A DNA stretch of 33,381 nt. Origin: Chthoniobacteraceae bacterium (lineage in GTDB: Bacteria; Verrucomicrobiota; Verrucomicrobiia; Chthoniobacterales; Chthoniobacteraceae). Both the position numbers and the translations under genes were made by a program. This document shows positions 9,301-18,837 of the stretch, piece by piece (position 1 is the stretch's first letter; each line of letters begins with the position of its first letter). Where the stretch lies: positions 1 through 33,381 of the forward strand of contig CANJNZ010000052.1 in NCBI GenBank assembly GCA_947476045.1. Reading direction: 5' to 3'. Under the pieces are notes generated by a model. That model was not told the origin of the DNA. It searched no databases and saw nothing but the letters and a program-made list of their open reading frames with translations.

Positions 9301-11946
9301 CTGCCCGCTCAGGTTAGCGATAGTCAGATCACGGTATCAGTAACCAGCGGAGCCTACACCACCTCGGTGACATTCACAGTCACAGCACAGGAGCCTGTCG
9401 CCCCCGGAGGCTACACACATTGGACGGGTATCAATTTCAGCAGGGGCAGCAACGCCAACGAGGCGGATCCCGAAAACCATGGTGTGATGGCAGCCAGTTC
9501 CGTGGACGGATTCATCCCGCAGATGCACTGGAACAATTTGAATATCTCCGATCCATTGGCTCCATTTTATCTGGCACCGACCGTGGATGCCGATGGCAAT
9601 CCAGTGACTGCGCCCCAGGTGAGCTTTACGGGGATTGACTGGATCATGCCCACGGTGGATGTCTATCCGAAGCACGGAATGCTGTTCCCCGATCAGACTC
9701 CCACGACACCGAATACGCTCGGCTACATCGGAATGGGTGATTTCTACGACGGCAACCAGATGTCAATGACCGTCACGAACATCCCGTATCGGGTCTATGA
9801 TATTGCAGTCCTTGAAGGCTGGTTTGAAAACGGGCTGCGCTGGCATGTGTTCAAGAGCGATGATCCCGAGACGTGGAGCGGACAGGATGGATGGGTGGGC
9901 AACACGTTCACGGGCGAGTTCAGCACCAATTACTGGTCGGGTGATGAGTTCACGGGACTGGCTTCGGGCAGCACCTTCACCTTCCACGGCAACGACGGTC
10001 ACGCCGTGTATGCGGTGCAGATTTTGGGCAGGGATCCTGTCAACCCCGGCTCCGGGACCCCTCCTTCCAATGTGAAAATTGGCGATCTTCCGCTCGGCAG
10101 CTTCAATGCACAGGCGGGCACTTGGGCGCAGCTTCCTGACGGCACCCTGCGTTCTTTCACCCGTCGCGGACCGGTGGATTTCACATTTGATGCTGCATCG
10201 GCGGGTTATTACGTCATCGAACTCAAAGCATCCGCATTCCCGGCGGATCCCTACACCCCTCACATTCCAGTCATCGCGAGAGTGGATGGCGCGGAGGTGG
10301 GACGCGGCGATGTGCTCCCATATTTCTCCGACCATCTCTGGCTCACACAACGGCTTAGTGCAGGAACGCATACGCTCACGATTGACAACCGCAATCTGCG
10401 CACCGGGGTTTCCCTGAGCATCGCATCCATCACGATTTACCGGAGTCAGGGAGCGGATACGAATTCAAACGGAACGCCGGACTGGCTGGAGTCGAGGTTC
10501 AATGCTGAGGGTCATCTGGACGCGGGCTTCACTGATTCATTGACCTCGCCGTTTTGCATCGAGGGTGCCGAGCGTCTGGCGGGTGATGCTAGGGTTTTTG
10601 TGGGGCAGACGGCGGTTCCGACCTCCGCCGGGCTTGCCGGTCGTTGGTTTGCCAACGTCCCTCTCAATTCCACGGGGGACACGGTCATCACCACGACGTT
10701 TGAGAACGGTTCATTGAGCCAGCAACACACGCTACATTGGACCACCACCAATATTTTCACCCCGCCGGCGGCGACGATTCGCGTGCGCCTGGGTGATTCA
10801 TTAAAAGTCATCGCGGTGCCGGATGGTCTGGACGGTCAGCAGACGACTTCCAGCGTCACACTGAACGGGACTGCGGTCGGCTCGGCGGGTCCCGCCTTGG
10901 TGCCGCGTGTTGTGACTTTCAACAATGCAGGCACGTTCACACTCGCCGCGAGCGCGGTGACTGGTGGGGATACACAGCAGGCCAGCGTTCAAATTGAAGT
11001 GGTGGAGGCTGATTTCGGCCCGGCATTCTCCCTCGTCACGGCCAGTCTTAGCACGCGGATTTGGGACCTGCCGGGGATTTCGCATTCGGTCGATCTCCAA
11101 TACGATACTGGACTGACTCTGGAGGAAATCGAACGCGATCCCTCCCTTTCTCGACGCTTCAATGCCCGCTATACGGGCATCACCGCTGCCGCCCCGCGCG
11201 TGCTTGCCCGTCTGCAAAACGGAGGGCCAAACGGCGGCTCCATCGCCGCTGCCGCCACCGTGAATGCGTTCCGCCTCGCACTTACCGATGCAACGGGGGA
11301 CTATGAAATCATCCAGACCCTGCCCGACGGCACACGCTTGATTGCCATCAAATATGTCATGGATGGCCCCATCCCGGCCGATCTTTCGGTCCGGTTGGAA
11401 ATGTTCGTCGAGGGCGCAGTTTTCATCAACGGGGACACTTCTATGGAATTGACCGCCGCCAGCTTCAATGCCCTTGGTGAAACGGAAATATCCTTCTACG
11501 CAGTTCCCGGTGCGAATATTCCGAGGATTTGCCACAATATCTATCCGCATTGGGGTTGCAGCATCGGCGACCGTGTGTGGAGGGACGACAACGCCAACGG
11601 CATTCAGGACACTGGTGAACTCGGCCTGCCTGATGTCACAGTGGAACTGCTCGATCCGAACGGCACGTTCATTCGGAGCACCGTGACGGATGCCGGCGGC
11701 AACTATCGCTTTGATCATCTGCCGCCGGGCAATTACCGGCTGCATTTCCCCGTTCAAGGCCCCGGAAACCGGGTGCTCACTCTGGGTAATCAGGGCTCCA
11801 GCGATGCGAAAGACAGTGACGCCGATCCGGGCACCGGAGTGACCGATGTGATTTCCCTCACCGGCCAGACGAGGGACAATGACGGCACCTGGGTCGGCGG
11901 CGTCAGCGACATGACATGGGACGCCGGTTACGTGCCTCAACAATAA
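6385..11946 (+). CDS. Giant secreted RCC1 double-propeller surface protein
   Basis: 1853 residues, extracellular. A Sec signal peptide ends at about residue 35 (FAGAAQA). Residues 40-118 resemble the chitobiase/hexosaminidase C-terminal-type domain. Fourteen RCC1 repeats (xAAGxxHTLAL...DGTVWAWGxNxxGQLG) fill about 121-820 and make two seven-blade propellers. Thrombospondin-type-3 calcium motifs (DSDGDGLPNWW, DPDGDGANN) lie at about 834-890, an Ig-like region at 895-1005, regions I do not recognise at 1010-1350, another calcium motif (ADTNSNGTPDW) at about 1357, and a SdrD-B/Cna-B-like beta domain (IGDRVWRDDNANGIQD) at about 1725-1805. No enzyme motif is visible. It heads the RHS operon (gap of 21 bases to the next gene), so it may present, anchor or help deliver the RHS protein, or act as an adhesin; this is inference from position. 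Confidence 0.85.
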   Translation: MSMNNLSSLLPRRVRSHLQKAMVWMALVFAGAAQAQVAAPSLTPQASSAYPVTQDISVSCATSGAVIHYTTNGNDPTATDKVVVSGQTVTVNRPMTLKAKAFHATLGQSAVTSSYYGVFGQVAAGSQHTLALTTDGTVWAWGYNSNGQLGDGTTTQRTIPGLIPGLTNVIAIAAGDSHSVALKSDGTVWCWGNNGQGRLGDGTTVTRKTPVQVSGLSGIAEIAAGSNYTVALKNDGTVWAWGANGQGQLGDNTVSNKQTPVQVSGLTNAIEITAGREHTLALKSDGTVVAWGYNSKGQLGNNTLVKSKVPVAVSGLTGVAHVEAGDLHSVALKTDGTVWCWGFNSKGQLGDNTTTDRLVPVQASGLTGALVVSAGDNHTLAVTGSGAVWAWGANDYGQLGIGNTTYKTTPQQVTGLSGMVTLSGGGTHSVAIKVDGTVWSWGRNNKGQLCDASTTDRLAPVQVRGYVQGGQVAQVASSGQHSLALSDGTVWAWGYNSNGQLGDGTTTQRTVPTQIAELTNIIAVGAGDIHSVALKSDGTVWTWGGNTQGRLGDGTTTDRHTPVQVNGLTGVVEIAVGGDFNLARKNDGTVWAWGNNAYGKLGDNTTTNRYTPVQVSGLTTAVGLGAGSDHSLAIKSDGTVVTWGLNSKGQLGNNTLTNSKVPVAVSSLTGVTHVEGGFKHSVAVKDDGTVWCWGYNLTGQLGNNTNTDQKVPVQVSGLSGVVAVAAGEDHTIAVTDSGNLWTWGGNTYGQLGIGNTTNKTTPQQVTTVSGILAASGGANHTLALKNDGSIWASGRNIKGQLGDGSTTDRTSPVQVQGPPVPPATGWLYLIDALLDSDGDGLPNWWELQNGLDPNDNGSVNVNNGPLGDPDGDGANNLAEYTNGTDPLNFFNGVLPELSIVSGNNQTGDIGTILAQPLVISLTNPGVGPFVNAPVLFSVTQGEAQLAASENDTPSASLNLHTDAGGQSSVVVLLPAQVSDSQITVSVTSGAYTTSVTFTVTAQEPVAPGGYTHWTGINFSRGSNANEADPENHGVMAASSVDGFIPQMHWNNLNISDPLAPFYLAPTVDADGNPVTAPQVSFTGIDWIMPTVDVYPKHGMLFPDQTPTTPNTLGYIGMGDFYDGNQMSMTVTNIPYRVYDIAVLEGWFENGLRWHVFKSDDPETWSGQDGWVGNTFTGEFSTNYWSGDEFTGLASGSTFTFHGNDGHAVYAVQILGRDPVNPGSGTPPSNVKIGDLPLGSFNAQAGTWAQLPDGTLRSFTRRGPVDFTFDAASAGYYVIELKASAFPADPYTPHIPVIARVDGAEVGRGDVLPYFSDHLWLTQRLSAGTHTLTIDNRNLRTGVSLSIASITIYRSQGADTNSNGTPDWLESRFNAEGHLDAGFTDSLTSPFCIEGAERLAGDARVFVGQTAVPTSAGLAGRWFANVPLNSTGDTVITTTFENGSLSQQHTLHWTTTNIFTPPAATIRVRLGDSLKVIAVPDGLDGQQTTSSVTLNGTAVGSAGPALVPRVVTFNNAGTFTLAASAVTGGDTQQASVQIEVVEADFGPAFSLVTASLSTRIWDLPGISHSVDLQYDTGLTLEEIERDPSLSRRFNARYTGITAAAPRVLARLQNGGPNGGSIAAAATVNAFRLALTDATGDYEIIQTLPDGTRLIAIKYVMDGPIPADLSVRLEMFVEGAVFINGDTSMELTAASFNALGETEISFYAVPGANIPRICHNIYPHWGCSIGDRVWRDDNANGIQDTGELGLPDVTVELLDPNGTFIRSTVTDAGGNYRFDHLPPGNYRLHFPVQGPGNRVLTLGNQGSSDAKDSDADPGTGVTDVISLTGQTRDNDGTWVGGVSDMTWDAGYVPQQ
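6745..8850 (+). repeat. Tandem duplication of a seven-unit RCC1 propeller
   Basis: Units 1-7 (about 6745-7800) and 8-14 (about 7801-8850) match in order, with a period of 1056 bases (352 codons). For example TACAACAGCAACGGCCAGTT at 6811 recurs with one change at 7867. Each unit encodes one RCC1 blade of about 50 residues. Confidence 0.8.
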
Positions 11947-11967
11947 CCCCGCCACGGAATTTTCATC

Positions 11968-12957
11968 ATGCAACTCCGCCGCTCACTTGTCATTCTGGTC
12001 GCCGTTACGGCCATTGGCGCTACAGCGCTGATGCTGTCCCGCAAAAAAGAGACGTCCCCCGTGGCGTCAGCCCCCGCCTCACCCGGCGGCGTGCTTGGCA
12101 GCTACGAGATTCCGCCGCCGCCCAAATTGACGGATCCACTCATCCGGCCCGAGCTGAAGGAAGCTCTCGGCACGGCTGCCCCGCTCAATTATCGGACGGA
12201 TCTCATTCGTGCCCTGCCCGCCCGTTCTCTGTGTCCGGTGGAAACAGACGCGATGCTTGCAGCGATGGTGCAGCGTCCCGTCAGAGAGCAGACGGTGGTT
12301 CACTCCACATTCATGCATCAAATCGCCTGCATCCTGCATTTGTATCCGGACATCCGCGAGCGATTCGCGCGCGCCCTTGCCACGCTTGCACGCGATGCTC
12401 AGAGGGACAGTTCCACCCGCGACTATGCCATTCAACACCTGCGCACCATCTGGAGCGATGCGTCCGGGGAGCCCGCGCTTCGCACTGCCATTGTCGCCAC
12501 CTTCCATGAATTCGCAGAAAGCAACTCGATGATTGCCCCATCCGGACTTCTTTCATTGCACATCCTCCATTCCACTCCCAACCCCGTCAAGCCAGCCCAG
12601 AGCACAGCCAAGGCGGCTTCCCAGCCATACATCGCGCCTGTCTTCCACATCCCGGATTCTTATTTTGCGCCCATCCTTGAACGGATATTTTCCGAAAAGA
12701 CTTCGACAGCCAATATTGCCACCAAAATGACTGCGTTGCGGATTGTGAACGAACGCCGTCTCAGTGCTTTCCGCCAGCCATTGCTCGCCGCCCTTCAGGA
12801 TCGCAACGAGCACATGATGGTCCGTCTGGCCGCCGTCAGCGCTCTCGGAAAAATTACCGATGCAGCGGATTTGCCCGCCCTCGCCGCCATCACTCCGAAC
12901 GACACCCGTGTTGCCACCGCCCTCCAAAGCGCCCTCAACAGCCGCTCTTTCCGTTAA
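11968..12957 (+). CDS. Membrane-anchored HEAT-like repeat protein
   Basis: 329 residues. The N-terminus (RRSLVILVAVTAIGATALML, about 4-23) is a single hydrophobic segment serving as an uncleaved anchor or signal peptide, followed by a proline/serine/alanine-rich linker (about 30-55). The rest is mostly helical; the end, RLAAVSALGKITDAADLPAL (about 287-306), is a good HEAT-type helix pair, suggesting a protein-binding solenoid. It sits between the RCC1 gene (21 bases) and the RHS gene (21 bases) on the same strand, so the three are probably one operon. An accessory or chaperone role for export or surface assembly of the RHS protein is plausible but unproven. No Shine-Dalgarno site is seen. Confidence 0.65.
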   Translation: MQLRRSLVILVAVTAIGATALMLSRKKETSPVASAPASPGGVLGSYEIPPPPKLTDPLIRPELKEALGTAAPLNYRTDLIRALPARSLCPVETDAMLAAMVQRPVREQTVVHSTFMHQIACILHLYPDIRERFARALATLARDAQRDSSTRDYAIQHLRTIWSDASGEPALRTAIVATFHEFAESNSMIAPSGLLSLHILHSTPNPVKPAQSTAKAASQPYIAPVFHIPDSYFAPILERIFSEKTSTANIATKMTALRIVNERRLSAFRQPLLAALQDRNEHMMVRLAAVSALGKITDAADLPALAAITPNDTRVATALQSALNSRSFR

Positions 12958-12978
12958 TTTAGCCATCCATCCATCGTT

Positions 12979-15900
12979 ATGAAACAAATCACACGCCTCT
13001 TTGTCCTGCTCGGCCTGCTGGCTGCCATCTGCTCCCTGATTCCTCTTCCATTCCTGCACGCAGATGGTCAAGCGTGGGAGAACCCGCCGGTGGACTGCCC
13101 CTGCCATCAATGGTTTGATACCAATCTTACGACCCTAGGCAACACCCCGTTCAATCCCGCTCTCTCGGATGCCACTGACAAAGTAAAAACGAGCGGCTAT
13201 CTCAAGCTTCGTCCATGTGTGGATGGCATCATCCGGCTCAGTCTGCATATCCCTTACAAAAGACCTTCGGATTCTCCTAAATATGCGTGCCCAGGATGCA
13301 CGGCCACCCGTCCTGAACTCCAGTTCTGGATCGGCCCCGAGGAAAATGAAGCGAGTCTTAAGGAAATCACACCCACAAGCGGGGATCCAGCCACCGGGAC
13401 GGATTTCACCTTTGAACTGGACAAGAACAATTTCAGTTTCCCGTTGGATCTAGTGGTTAAGACCAAGAACAGGACTGCTTCCGGCAATATCACCGCCCAT
13501 ACGATGGACACTTGTGTGAAATTCCATCTCGTCATGGGATGCAGCTCGTGCAGCACCACTTGTGATTTAACTGCACGCCCAGATTCTGGTTTAACTACTG
13601 GAAATCCCAAGGGCGGCGTCCGCACCTATGACGATTGCGGTCAGGTGGTCACCAATACCGATGACAAATTTATATTCAGCGGGCCATCGCTTTCCATCCC
13701 GGCGGGAAGCTCTAATTTCGGCGATACAAGTGCCAGTATCGAACTCAATATTAACACCGCCGATTACGATGGTCGCAAGCTCCTTCGTTTCTCAGGTTCC
13801 CAAGACATCGCTTTCGCCGCCACCGATGGTGCATTGGATTCGGTAACAACTGACAGCAGGCACACGACTGTCGTGGATACGGATGTGGGTGGTCACATCC
13901 GCACCGACATTACGATCAAGACTCCCTCAAACACCACAATCCGCACAGTCAGTATTGAAAAGACCGCCGCCAACACCCTCACGGTTTCCACTACTTTTCA
14001 GGGACATACGGATGTGATGACATGGGTTCAGGATGGAACAGGAGATGTCATCAATTGGACGTTCACGGAAGGCACGGCTAACAACGGTTTGCGCACGGTG
14101 AAAAACACCAAGACACAGGTGGATCAAACCACTCACACGGACAGGTTGACTGCCCATGATGGAACCATTGATGGACCAGTTGTCTCGGATGTTTTGGAGA
14201 CCCATAAACTCTATACTTGGGGTTGGGAACCGGACACGCAGGAAGTGAGTCCGGACAATGGCAGCCTTACTTCCACATGGACTTACTTTACGACAGGGGT
14301 GGAAGGTGGCTTTCTTAAAAAGGCGGTGCATCCGGGTGCAAACAATGCAGATCGCACCTACGCCTCGGCGGGCAACACCACCATTTGCACCACCACCACA
14401 CCGTTCGCCGAGGGGAATTCCACCCTGATCAGAACCACCACTTGGGACGGATCGAAGGAGACTATTGAGGAAAAGGTTGGCGGTAAATTTCTGTCCAAAA
14501 CGGAAACCCTCTATGGCGCGAATTCGAAGACGATAAAGAACTATTCGGACGCCACTCATTTCACGACGAGCGCGATCACTTACGTGGATCCCGGCGTGGA
14601 TCCCAACAATGGCGGCAAGCCGGCATTCATGGCCCATCCCGATGGGACGATTTTCACCTATGCCTACGTCAGCGGTGCGGATCTGACTGTCACCAGTAAA
14701 ACCGGGGCTGCAACGGGTGTGGAGGTCACCGAGGGTTCGCAAACCGTCACCCATATCAATGTTGTAGGGCAAACCGTGGAGTCATTGACCACGGCGATTG
14801 GCACTGGGGCCGGAATCGTTCTGGATCACTCGCTTGCGTCCGAAGTGGATGATCTTGGTCGCCCCACGAAAGTTCTATATTTCCCGAATAATGGCGGTGG
14901 CGAGGCATGGAACACCTCCACGGACTATGGTTGCTGCGGTGTGAATTCGGAAACGGATCGCTATGGAATCACCACCAGCTACACCTACGATGATCTCAAA
15001 CGGCGGATCACGGAAACCCGTCTCGGGGTGACGATGCAGACCGTTTACAGCGGCCTCACCACCAGCACGAAACGCAACGGTGTCGAAATCTCAAAATCCG
15101 TCCGCAATCTTACGGGCACCTATTCTGAAAGCTGGGGGCCATCCCCGGAAACCGGGCTACTTAAGATGCTTTCCAGCAGCACGACCACCTACGGAAGTGG
15201 CGCGACGATGGTAACCACCGCTGCTTTGACTGGAGACGCCACGGCCAGCCAGACCGAGGAACATTTTCCTGATGGCAGGATTTCCGAATCCACCGGCGCG
15301 CTATCGCCCCAAATGCAATACAGCTATGCAGTCAATGACACCGGCCTGCTTACCAGCCGTTCCTACATTGATGGGGCCGACCTTCGCGAAACTAGCACTT
15401 CGCAGACAGACTGGGCGGGACGCACAACTGTCCAGACGCTCGGCACTGCAGCGACCACCTATGTATACGATGATGGCGGAGCCAGTCCCACCGGTCGTCT
15501 TCTCAGTGTGAGCGATGCCGATGGCGTCAAAACACTTTACGCCTACAACACCAAGGGCGAGCGCACCACGACCGCTCTCGATCTCAATGGAAACGGCACC
15601 ATTGATTATAATGTCGATCAGATCACCAAGTCCGAAACGGTTCCGGGCAGCTACACACCTTCCGGCGGCGCTGCAACCAGTGTCCTTACCACCACCACTC
15701 AAGTCTATGCCACTTCGGGCAATAATACTGCCACCACGGTTTCAACTTCGCATCGCACACCGGACGGCTTGCGTTCATGGACGATTACACCCGGCTATTC
15801 CACGCCTTCTTCGTCCGTGGTTTCAGCCGTGACATATTCTGTGACCAGCCTGAACGATCCCAGTGCCACCAATTGGAAGGAAACAGTTACCAACCCCGAT

Positions 15901-18834
15901 GGCACGCGCAGTGTGTCCAACTACACCGCCGGGCTGCTGACCAGTGTGGAGCAGCGTGACAATGGGGCTGGTGCAGGAGCGCTGATTGCCTCCACGACCT
16001 ACACCTACGATGCGCTGAAGCGTCAGGAAACCATCACCGACTCCCGGACGGCGGGTGAGGGTGCTACCACTTTGACTTACGATGGCGACAATATCTCCGA
16101 CGCCGTGCTTTTTGTGACGGATCCAGGCGGGCGCACCACCGCCTACACCTACGACCATCGAGGTCTCAAGGTCAACACCACGCTTCCGGACGACACTGTG
16201 ACAAACACAGCTTACGATGAGAGCGGTCAGGCTGTTGCATCATGGGGTTCACAGACTTACCCCACCTATACCACTTACGATTACGCGCATCGGATCAAGA
16301 CGCTTCGCACCAATCCCACGCTTGAAGATGGCGTTCCCACCGATGCAGACGGTTCTATAACGACTTGGAACTATGACGCCGATACAGGATGGCTCACGAG
16401 CAAGCTGGACAATTCGGGCGACGGTCCTGTTTATACCTACACGAATGCTGGACGTTTGAATGCGAGGACATGGGATCGGGGCAAGCATACCGTCTATAGC
16501 TATGTGAACGGACGACAGGTGGCTGTTAAGCATTATACGAGCAACACCCTTGCAACGGCTGATGCCGACACGCCGGACATTGGTATCGTTTACAACCGGA
16601 TCGGGCAGCCAGCGCGGATGGTGACTGCCGCGACGTCGAGCCTGCCCGGCACGAGCATCGAATACACCTTTGGTGCGCCTGGGTTGAATGTGACGAAGGA
16701 AACCACCACGATTGATCCCAATCTGACATTTTCAGTAGGGGCATCCGGCGTTACGGTGGATGAGGGCGCGACGATTGACCCGTCCATACAGCGCATACTG
16801 GATCGCAAGACGGACAGCCTGCTGCGATACGCGGGGGCGGATTTGCGTCTGCCGGATACGACGCTGGTCGTCGGCCAGACGCTGGCTTACCACGCCAACA
16901 GCGGGCGTTTGAATACGGTTACGGGGGGCGGCGATACTTTTACCTACGGTTATCAGACCAACAGCTACGGACTCCTCGCGACTGTCACCGGCCCCCTCCA
17001 TATAGTGACCAATACATGGGAGACCACCCGGGATGTGTTGCAAAAGAAGGAAAACATTTTGGATGGAATCAACATTTCCACCTATCAATACAATGTGAAT
17101 GACATAGGCCAGCGCACATCGGTGAACGCAAGCAGTGATAACTATACAACGGATCCTGACTGGGTTTGGGGTTACAACGCCCTTGGCGAAGTGGAATCTG
17201 CCCAGCATACACACACCAGCGCGTCGTCGCGCCACTATACCTTCGATAAAATCGGCAACCGCACTGAGCACCGTGATGGCACGCACACCACCACCGGCGG
17301 CACGCCGACCAGTTACACACCCACGGCGCTTAATCAATACAGCGCCGTTGGAAGCCTTGCTCCCGTTTATGACACCGACGGCAATATGACCAGCGGTCCC
17401 ATTCCCATTGCGCCGACGGTGAACGCCGCGCTCGCATGGGATGGGGAAAACCGCCAGCTCAATGTCACGCCAAACGGAGGCGGCACCACGACCTATCTGC
17501 GCGATGCGATGGGGCGTCGGGTGGCAAAAACAACGGGCAGCACCCGCACTTATTTCATCTACGATGGCTGGAATCTCATCGCGGAATACACAGGGGCGGT
17601 CCACACCACCGGCACACCACCCGCGTTGACGCTGGAGCGGACGCACATTTGGGGGCCGGATATCAGTGGCAGCCTACAGGGGGCTGGCGGTGTGGGCGGG
17701 TTGTTACGCACTTATTTGCACACCGCAGCCAATCCGACTGCATATTACCCAGTCTACGATGGGAATGGAAACATCACCGAGTATTTCAATAATTCATTTA
17801 TTGTCATGGCGCATTATGAATACGACCCCTTCGGCAACGACATCACGCCCGCTGGCACGGCTGGCTCGCTTCATAATTCCTTCCCCTTCCGCTTCTCAAC
17901 CAAGTATCTCGATGCGGAGTCAGGACAGTATCACTACATCGGACGTGATTATAATCAGTGGCTAGGAAGGTGGAATTCAAGGGATCCGATTGGGGAACGC
18001 GGCGGTGTTAATCCGTATGGTTTTGCGGGGAATGACGGGGTGGATAGCATCGATATTTTGGGTTGGTTCAAATCAGGCGAACACAGAGATTTGACTGCAA
18101 GTTCATTCAATAATGCAACATCTAGCATTGATGAGTTTGGAAAAGATCCTCTCTGGGCTAAGTATCAAGGAGCTATACTTGGAATTTTGCAAAGTGAAAA
18201 TGTTGGTCAAGATGGCGGAGCAATCTTGCACACTCCCGGATCACCCTTTGGAAAGCTTGAAAGACACTATAATCGTCCATTCCAGCATGGGGAAAACATT
18301 GAAGTATGGGAGAAAAGAGCGGGTGAAGATAAATTTTCATTAATACCGAATAAATCAATAATCAATTCTAGAATTGAATGGGAAGAAAAATTCCGATCCT
18401 ATTTACAACTAGAGCTACGAAATTTCAATATGCCGCTTCAAGGGGGCGAGGCCAATCTAATAAGCTGTAAACAATCTCTTTCGGCACTTGGTCGTGTGAC
18501 ACATAGTTGGCAAGATTTTTATGCACACGCGATTCATGCTGAGGCCAGATTCAATGTATGGGTGAATGGTCTAGGCGGTGATCCTTCATATCATGGGAAT
18601 TTGTGGCCATCGAGTTACAATGATTGGCTTGCGATTCAGGCTGGAGAACACCCTAACTGGTCTGAGCCAACTCACGGTCATGAGGAAACGCTCCGAAAAA
18701 CCGCTGCAATTGACTGGGTAGCTACACAATATAAATACAACCTAATGCGGTGGTTTAAAAAATGCAGATGCGTCTTAGAAGCAATGAAAAGCACTGACGA
18801 TTTACAAGCTCTGCACGCACTTTATCCGCATTAA
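12979..18834 (+). CDS. RHS-repeat polymorphic toxin with HET-C/PLC-like tip
   Basis: 1951 residues, exported by a Sec signal peptide (about 1-29, FVLLGLLAAICSLIPLPFLH). Residues about 30-640 are beta-rich and unrecognised. YD/RHS repeats (for example TYTYDALKR, YTYDHRGLK) fill about 640-1650 and should build the hollow RHS shell. The conserved core GRDYNQWLGRWNSRDPIG at about 1655, with NPYGFAGND and DILG at about 1692, ends the shell. From about 1695 an unrelated, visibly AT-richer tip of some 255 residues begins. It contains GEHRDLTASSF near its start and LGRVTHSWQDFYAHAIHAEA about 145 residues later, the histidine/aspartate pattern of HET-C and zinc-dependent phospholipase C proteins. This suggests a lipid-cleaving effector. 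The next gene, three bases on, is the likely immunity gene. Confidence 0.85.
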   Translation: MKQITRLFVLLGLLAAICSLIPLPFLHADGQAWENPPVDCPCHQWFDTNLTTLGNTPFNPALSDATDKVKTSGYLKLRPCVDGIIRLSLHIPYKRPSDSPKYACPGCTATRPELQFWIGPEENEASLKEITPTSGDPATGTDFTFELDKNNFSFPLDLVVKTKNRTASGNITAHTMDTCVKFHLVMGCSSCSTTCDLTARPDSGLTTGNPKGGVRTYDDCGQVVTNTDDKFIFSGPSLSIPAGSSNFGDTSASIELNINTADYDGRKLLRFSGSQDIAFAATDGALDSVTTDSRHTTVVDTDVGGHIRTDITIKTPSNTTIRTVSIEKTAANTLTVSTTFQGHTDVMTWVQDGTGDVINWTFTEGTANNGLRTVKNTKTQVDQTTHTDRLTAHDGTIDGPVVSDVLETHKLYTWGWEPDTQEVSPDNGSLTSTWTYFTTGVEGGFLKKAVHPGANNADRTYASAGNTTICTTTTPFAEGNSTLIRTTTWDGSKETIEEKVGGKFLSKTETLYGANSKTIKNYSDATHFTTSAITYVDPGVDPNNGGKPAFMAHPDGTIFTYAYVSGADLTVTSKTGAATGVEVTEGSQTVTHINVVGQTVESLTTAIGTGAGIVLDHSLASEVDDLGRPTKVLYFPNNGGGEAWNTSTDYGCCGVNSETDRYGITTSYTYDDLKRRITETRLGVTMQTVYSGLTTSTKRNGVEISKSVRNLTGTYSESWGPSPETGLLKMLSSSTTTYGSGATMVTTAALTGDATASQTEEHFPDGRISESTGALSPQMQYSYAVNDTGLLTSRSYIDGADLRETSTSQTDWAGRTTVQTLGTAATTYVYDDGGASPTGRLLSVSDADGVKTLYAYNTKGERTTTALDLNGNGTIDYNVDQITKSETVPGSYTPSGGAATSVLTTTTQVYATSGNNTATTVSTSHRTPDGLRSWTITPGYSTPSSSVVSAVTYSVTSLNDPSATNWKETVTNPDGTRSVSNYTAGLLTSVEQRDNGAGAGALIASTTYTYDALKRQETITDSRTAGEGATTLTYDGDNISDAVLFVTDPGGRTTAYTYDHRGLKVNTTLPDDTVTNTAYDESGQAVASWGSQTYPTYTTYDYAHRIKTLRTNPTLEDGVPTDADGSITTWNYDADTGWLTSKLDNSGDGPVYTYTNAGRLNARTWDRGKHTVYSYVNGRQVAVKHYTSNTLATADADTPDIGIVYNRIGQPARMVTAATSSLPGTSIEYTFGAPGLNVTKETTTIDPNLTFSVGASGVTVDEGATIDPSIQRILDRKTDSLLRYAGADLRLPDTTLVVGQTLAYHANSGRLNTVTGGGDTFTYGYQTNSYGLLATVTGPLHIVTNTWETTRDVLQKKENILDGINISTYQYNVNDIGQRTSVNASSDNYTTDPDWVWGYNALGEVESAQHTHTSASSRHYTFDKIGNRTEHRDGTHTTTGGTPTSYTPTALNQYSAVGSLAPVYDTDGNMTSGPIPIAPTVNAALAWDGENRQLNVTPNGGGTTTYLRDAMGRRVAKTTGSTRTYFIYDGWNLIAEYTGAVHTTGTPPALTLERTHIWGPDISGSLQGAGGVGGLLRTYLHTAANPTAYYPVYDGNGNITEYFNNSFIVMAHYEYDPFGNDITPAGTAGSLHNSFPFRFSTKYLDAESGQYHYIGRDYNQWLGRWNSRDPIGERGGVNPYGFAGNDGVDSIDILGWFKSGEHRDLTASSFNNATSSIDEFGKDPLWAKYQGAILGILQSENVGQDGGAILHTPGSPFGKLERHYNRPFQHGENIEVWEKRAGEDKFSLIPNKSIINSRIEWEEKFRSYLQLELRNFNMPLQGGEANLISCKQSLSALGRVTHSWQDFYAHAIHAEARFNVWVNGLGGDPSYHGNLWPSSYNDWLAIQAGEHPNWSEPTHGHEETLRKTAAIDWVATQYKYNLMRWFKKCRCVLEAMKSTDDLQALHALYPH

Positions 18835-18837
18835 AAC

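Noticed and set aside
10801-11973. 390-codon reading frame on the - strand under the RCC1 protein gene
   Set aside because: The + strand frame is continuous with a calcium-motif and SdrD-B-like domain; the antisense translation is histidine/arginine-rich without structure.
13927-17646. Several - strand frames of 130-300 codons under the RHS gene
   Set aside because: They are shadows of YD repeats, with translations rich in glycine and valine that repeat with the + strand repeats.
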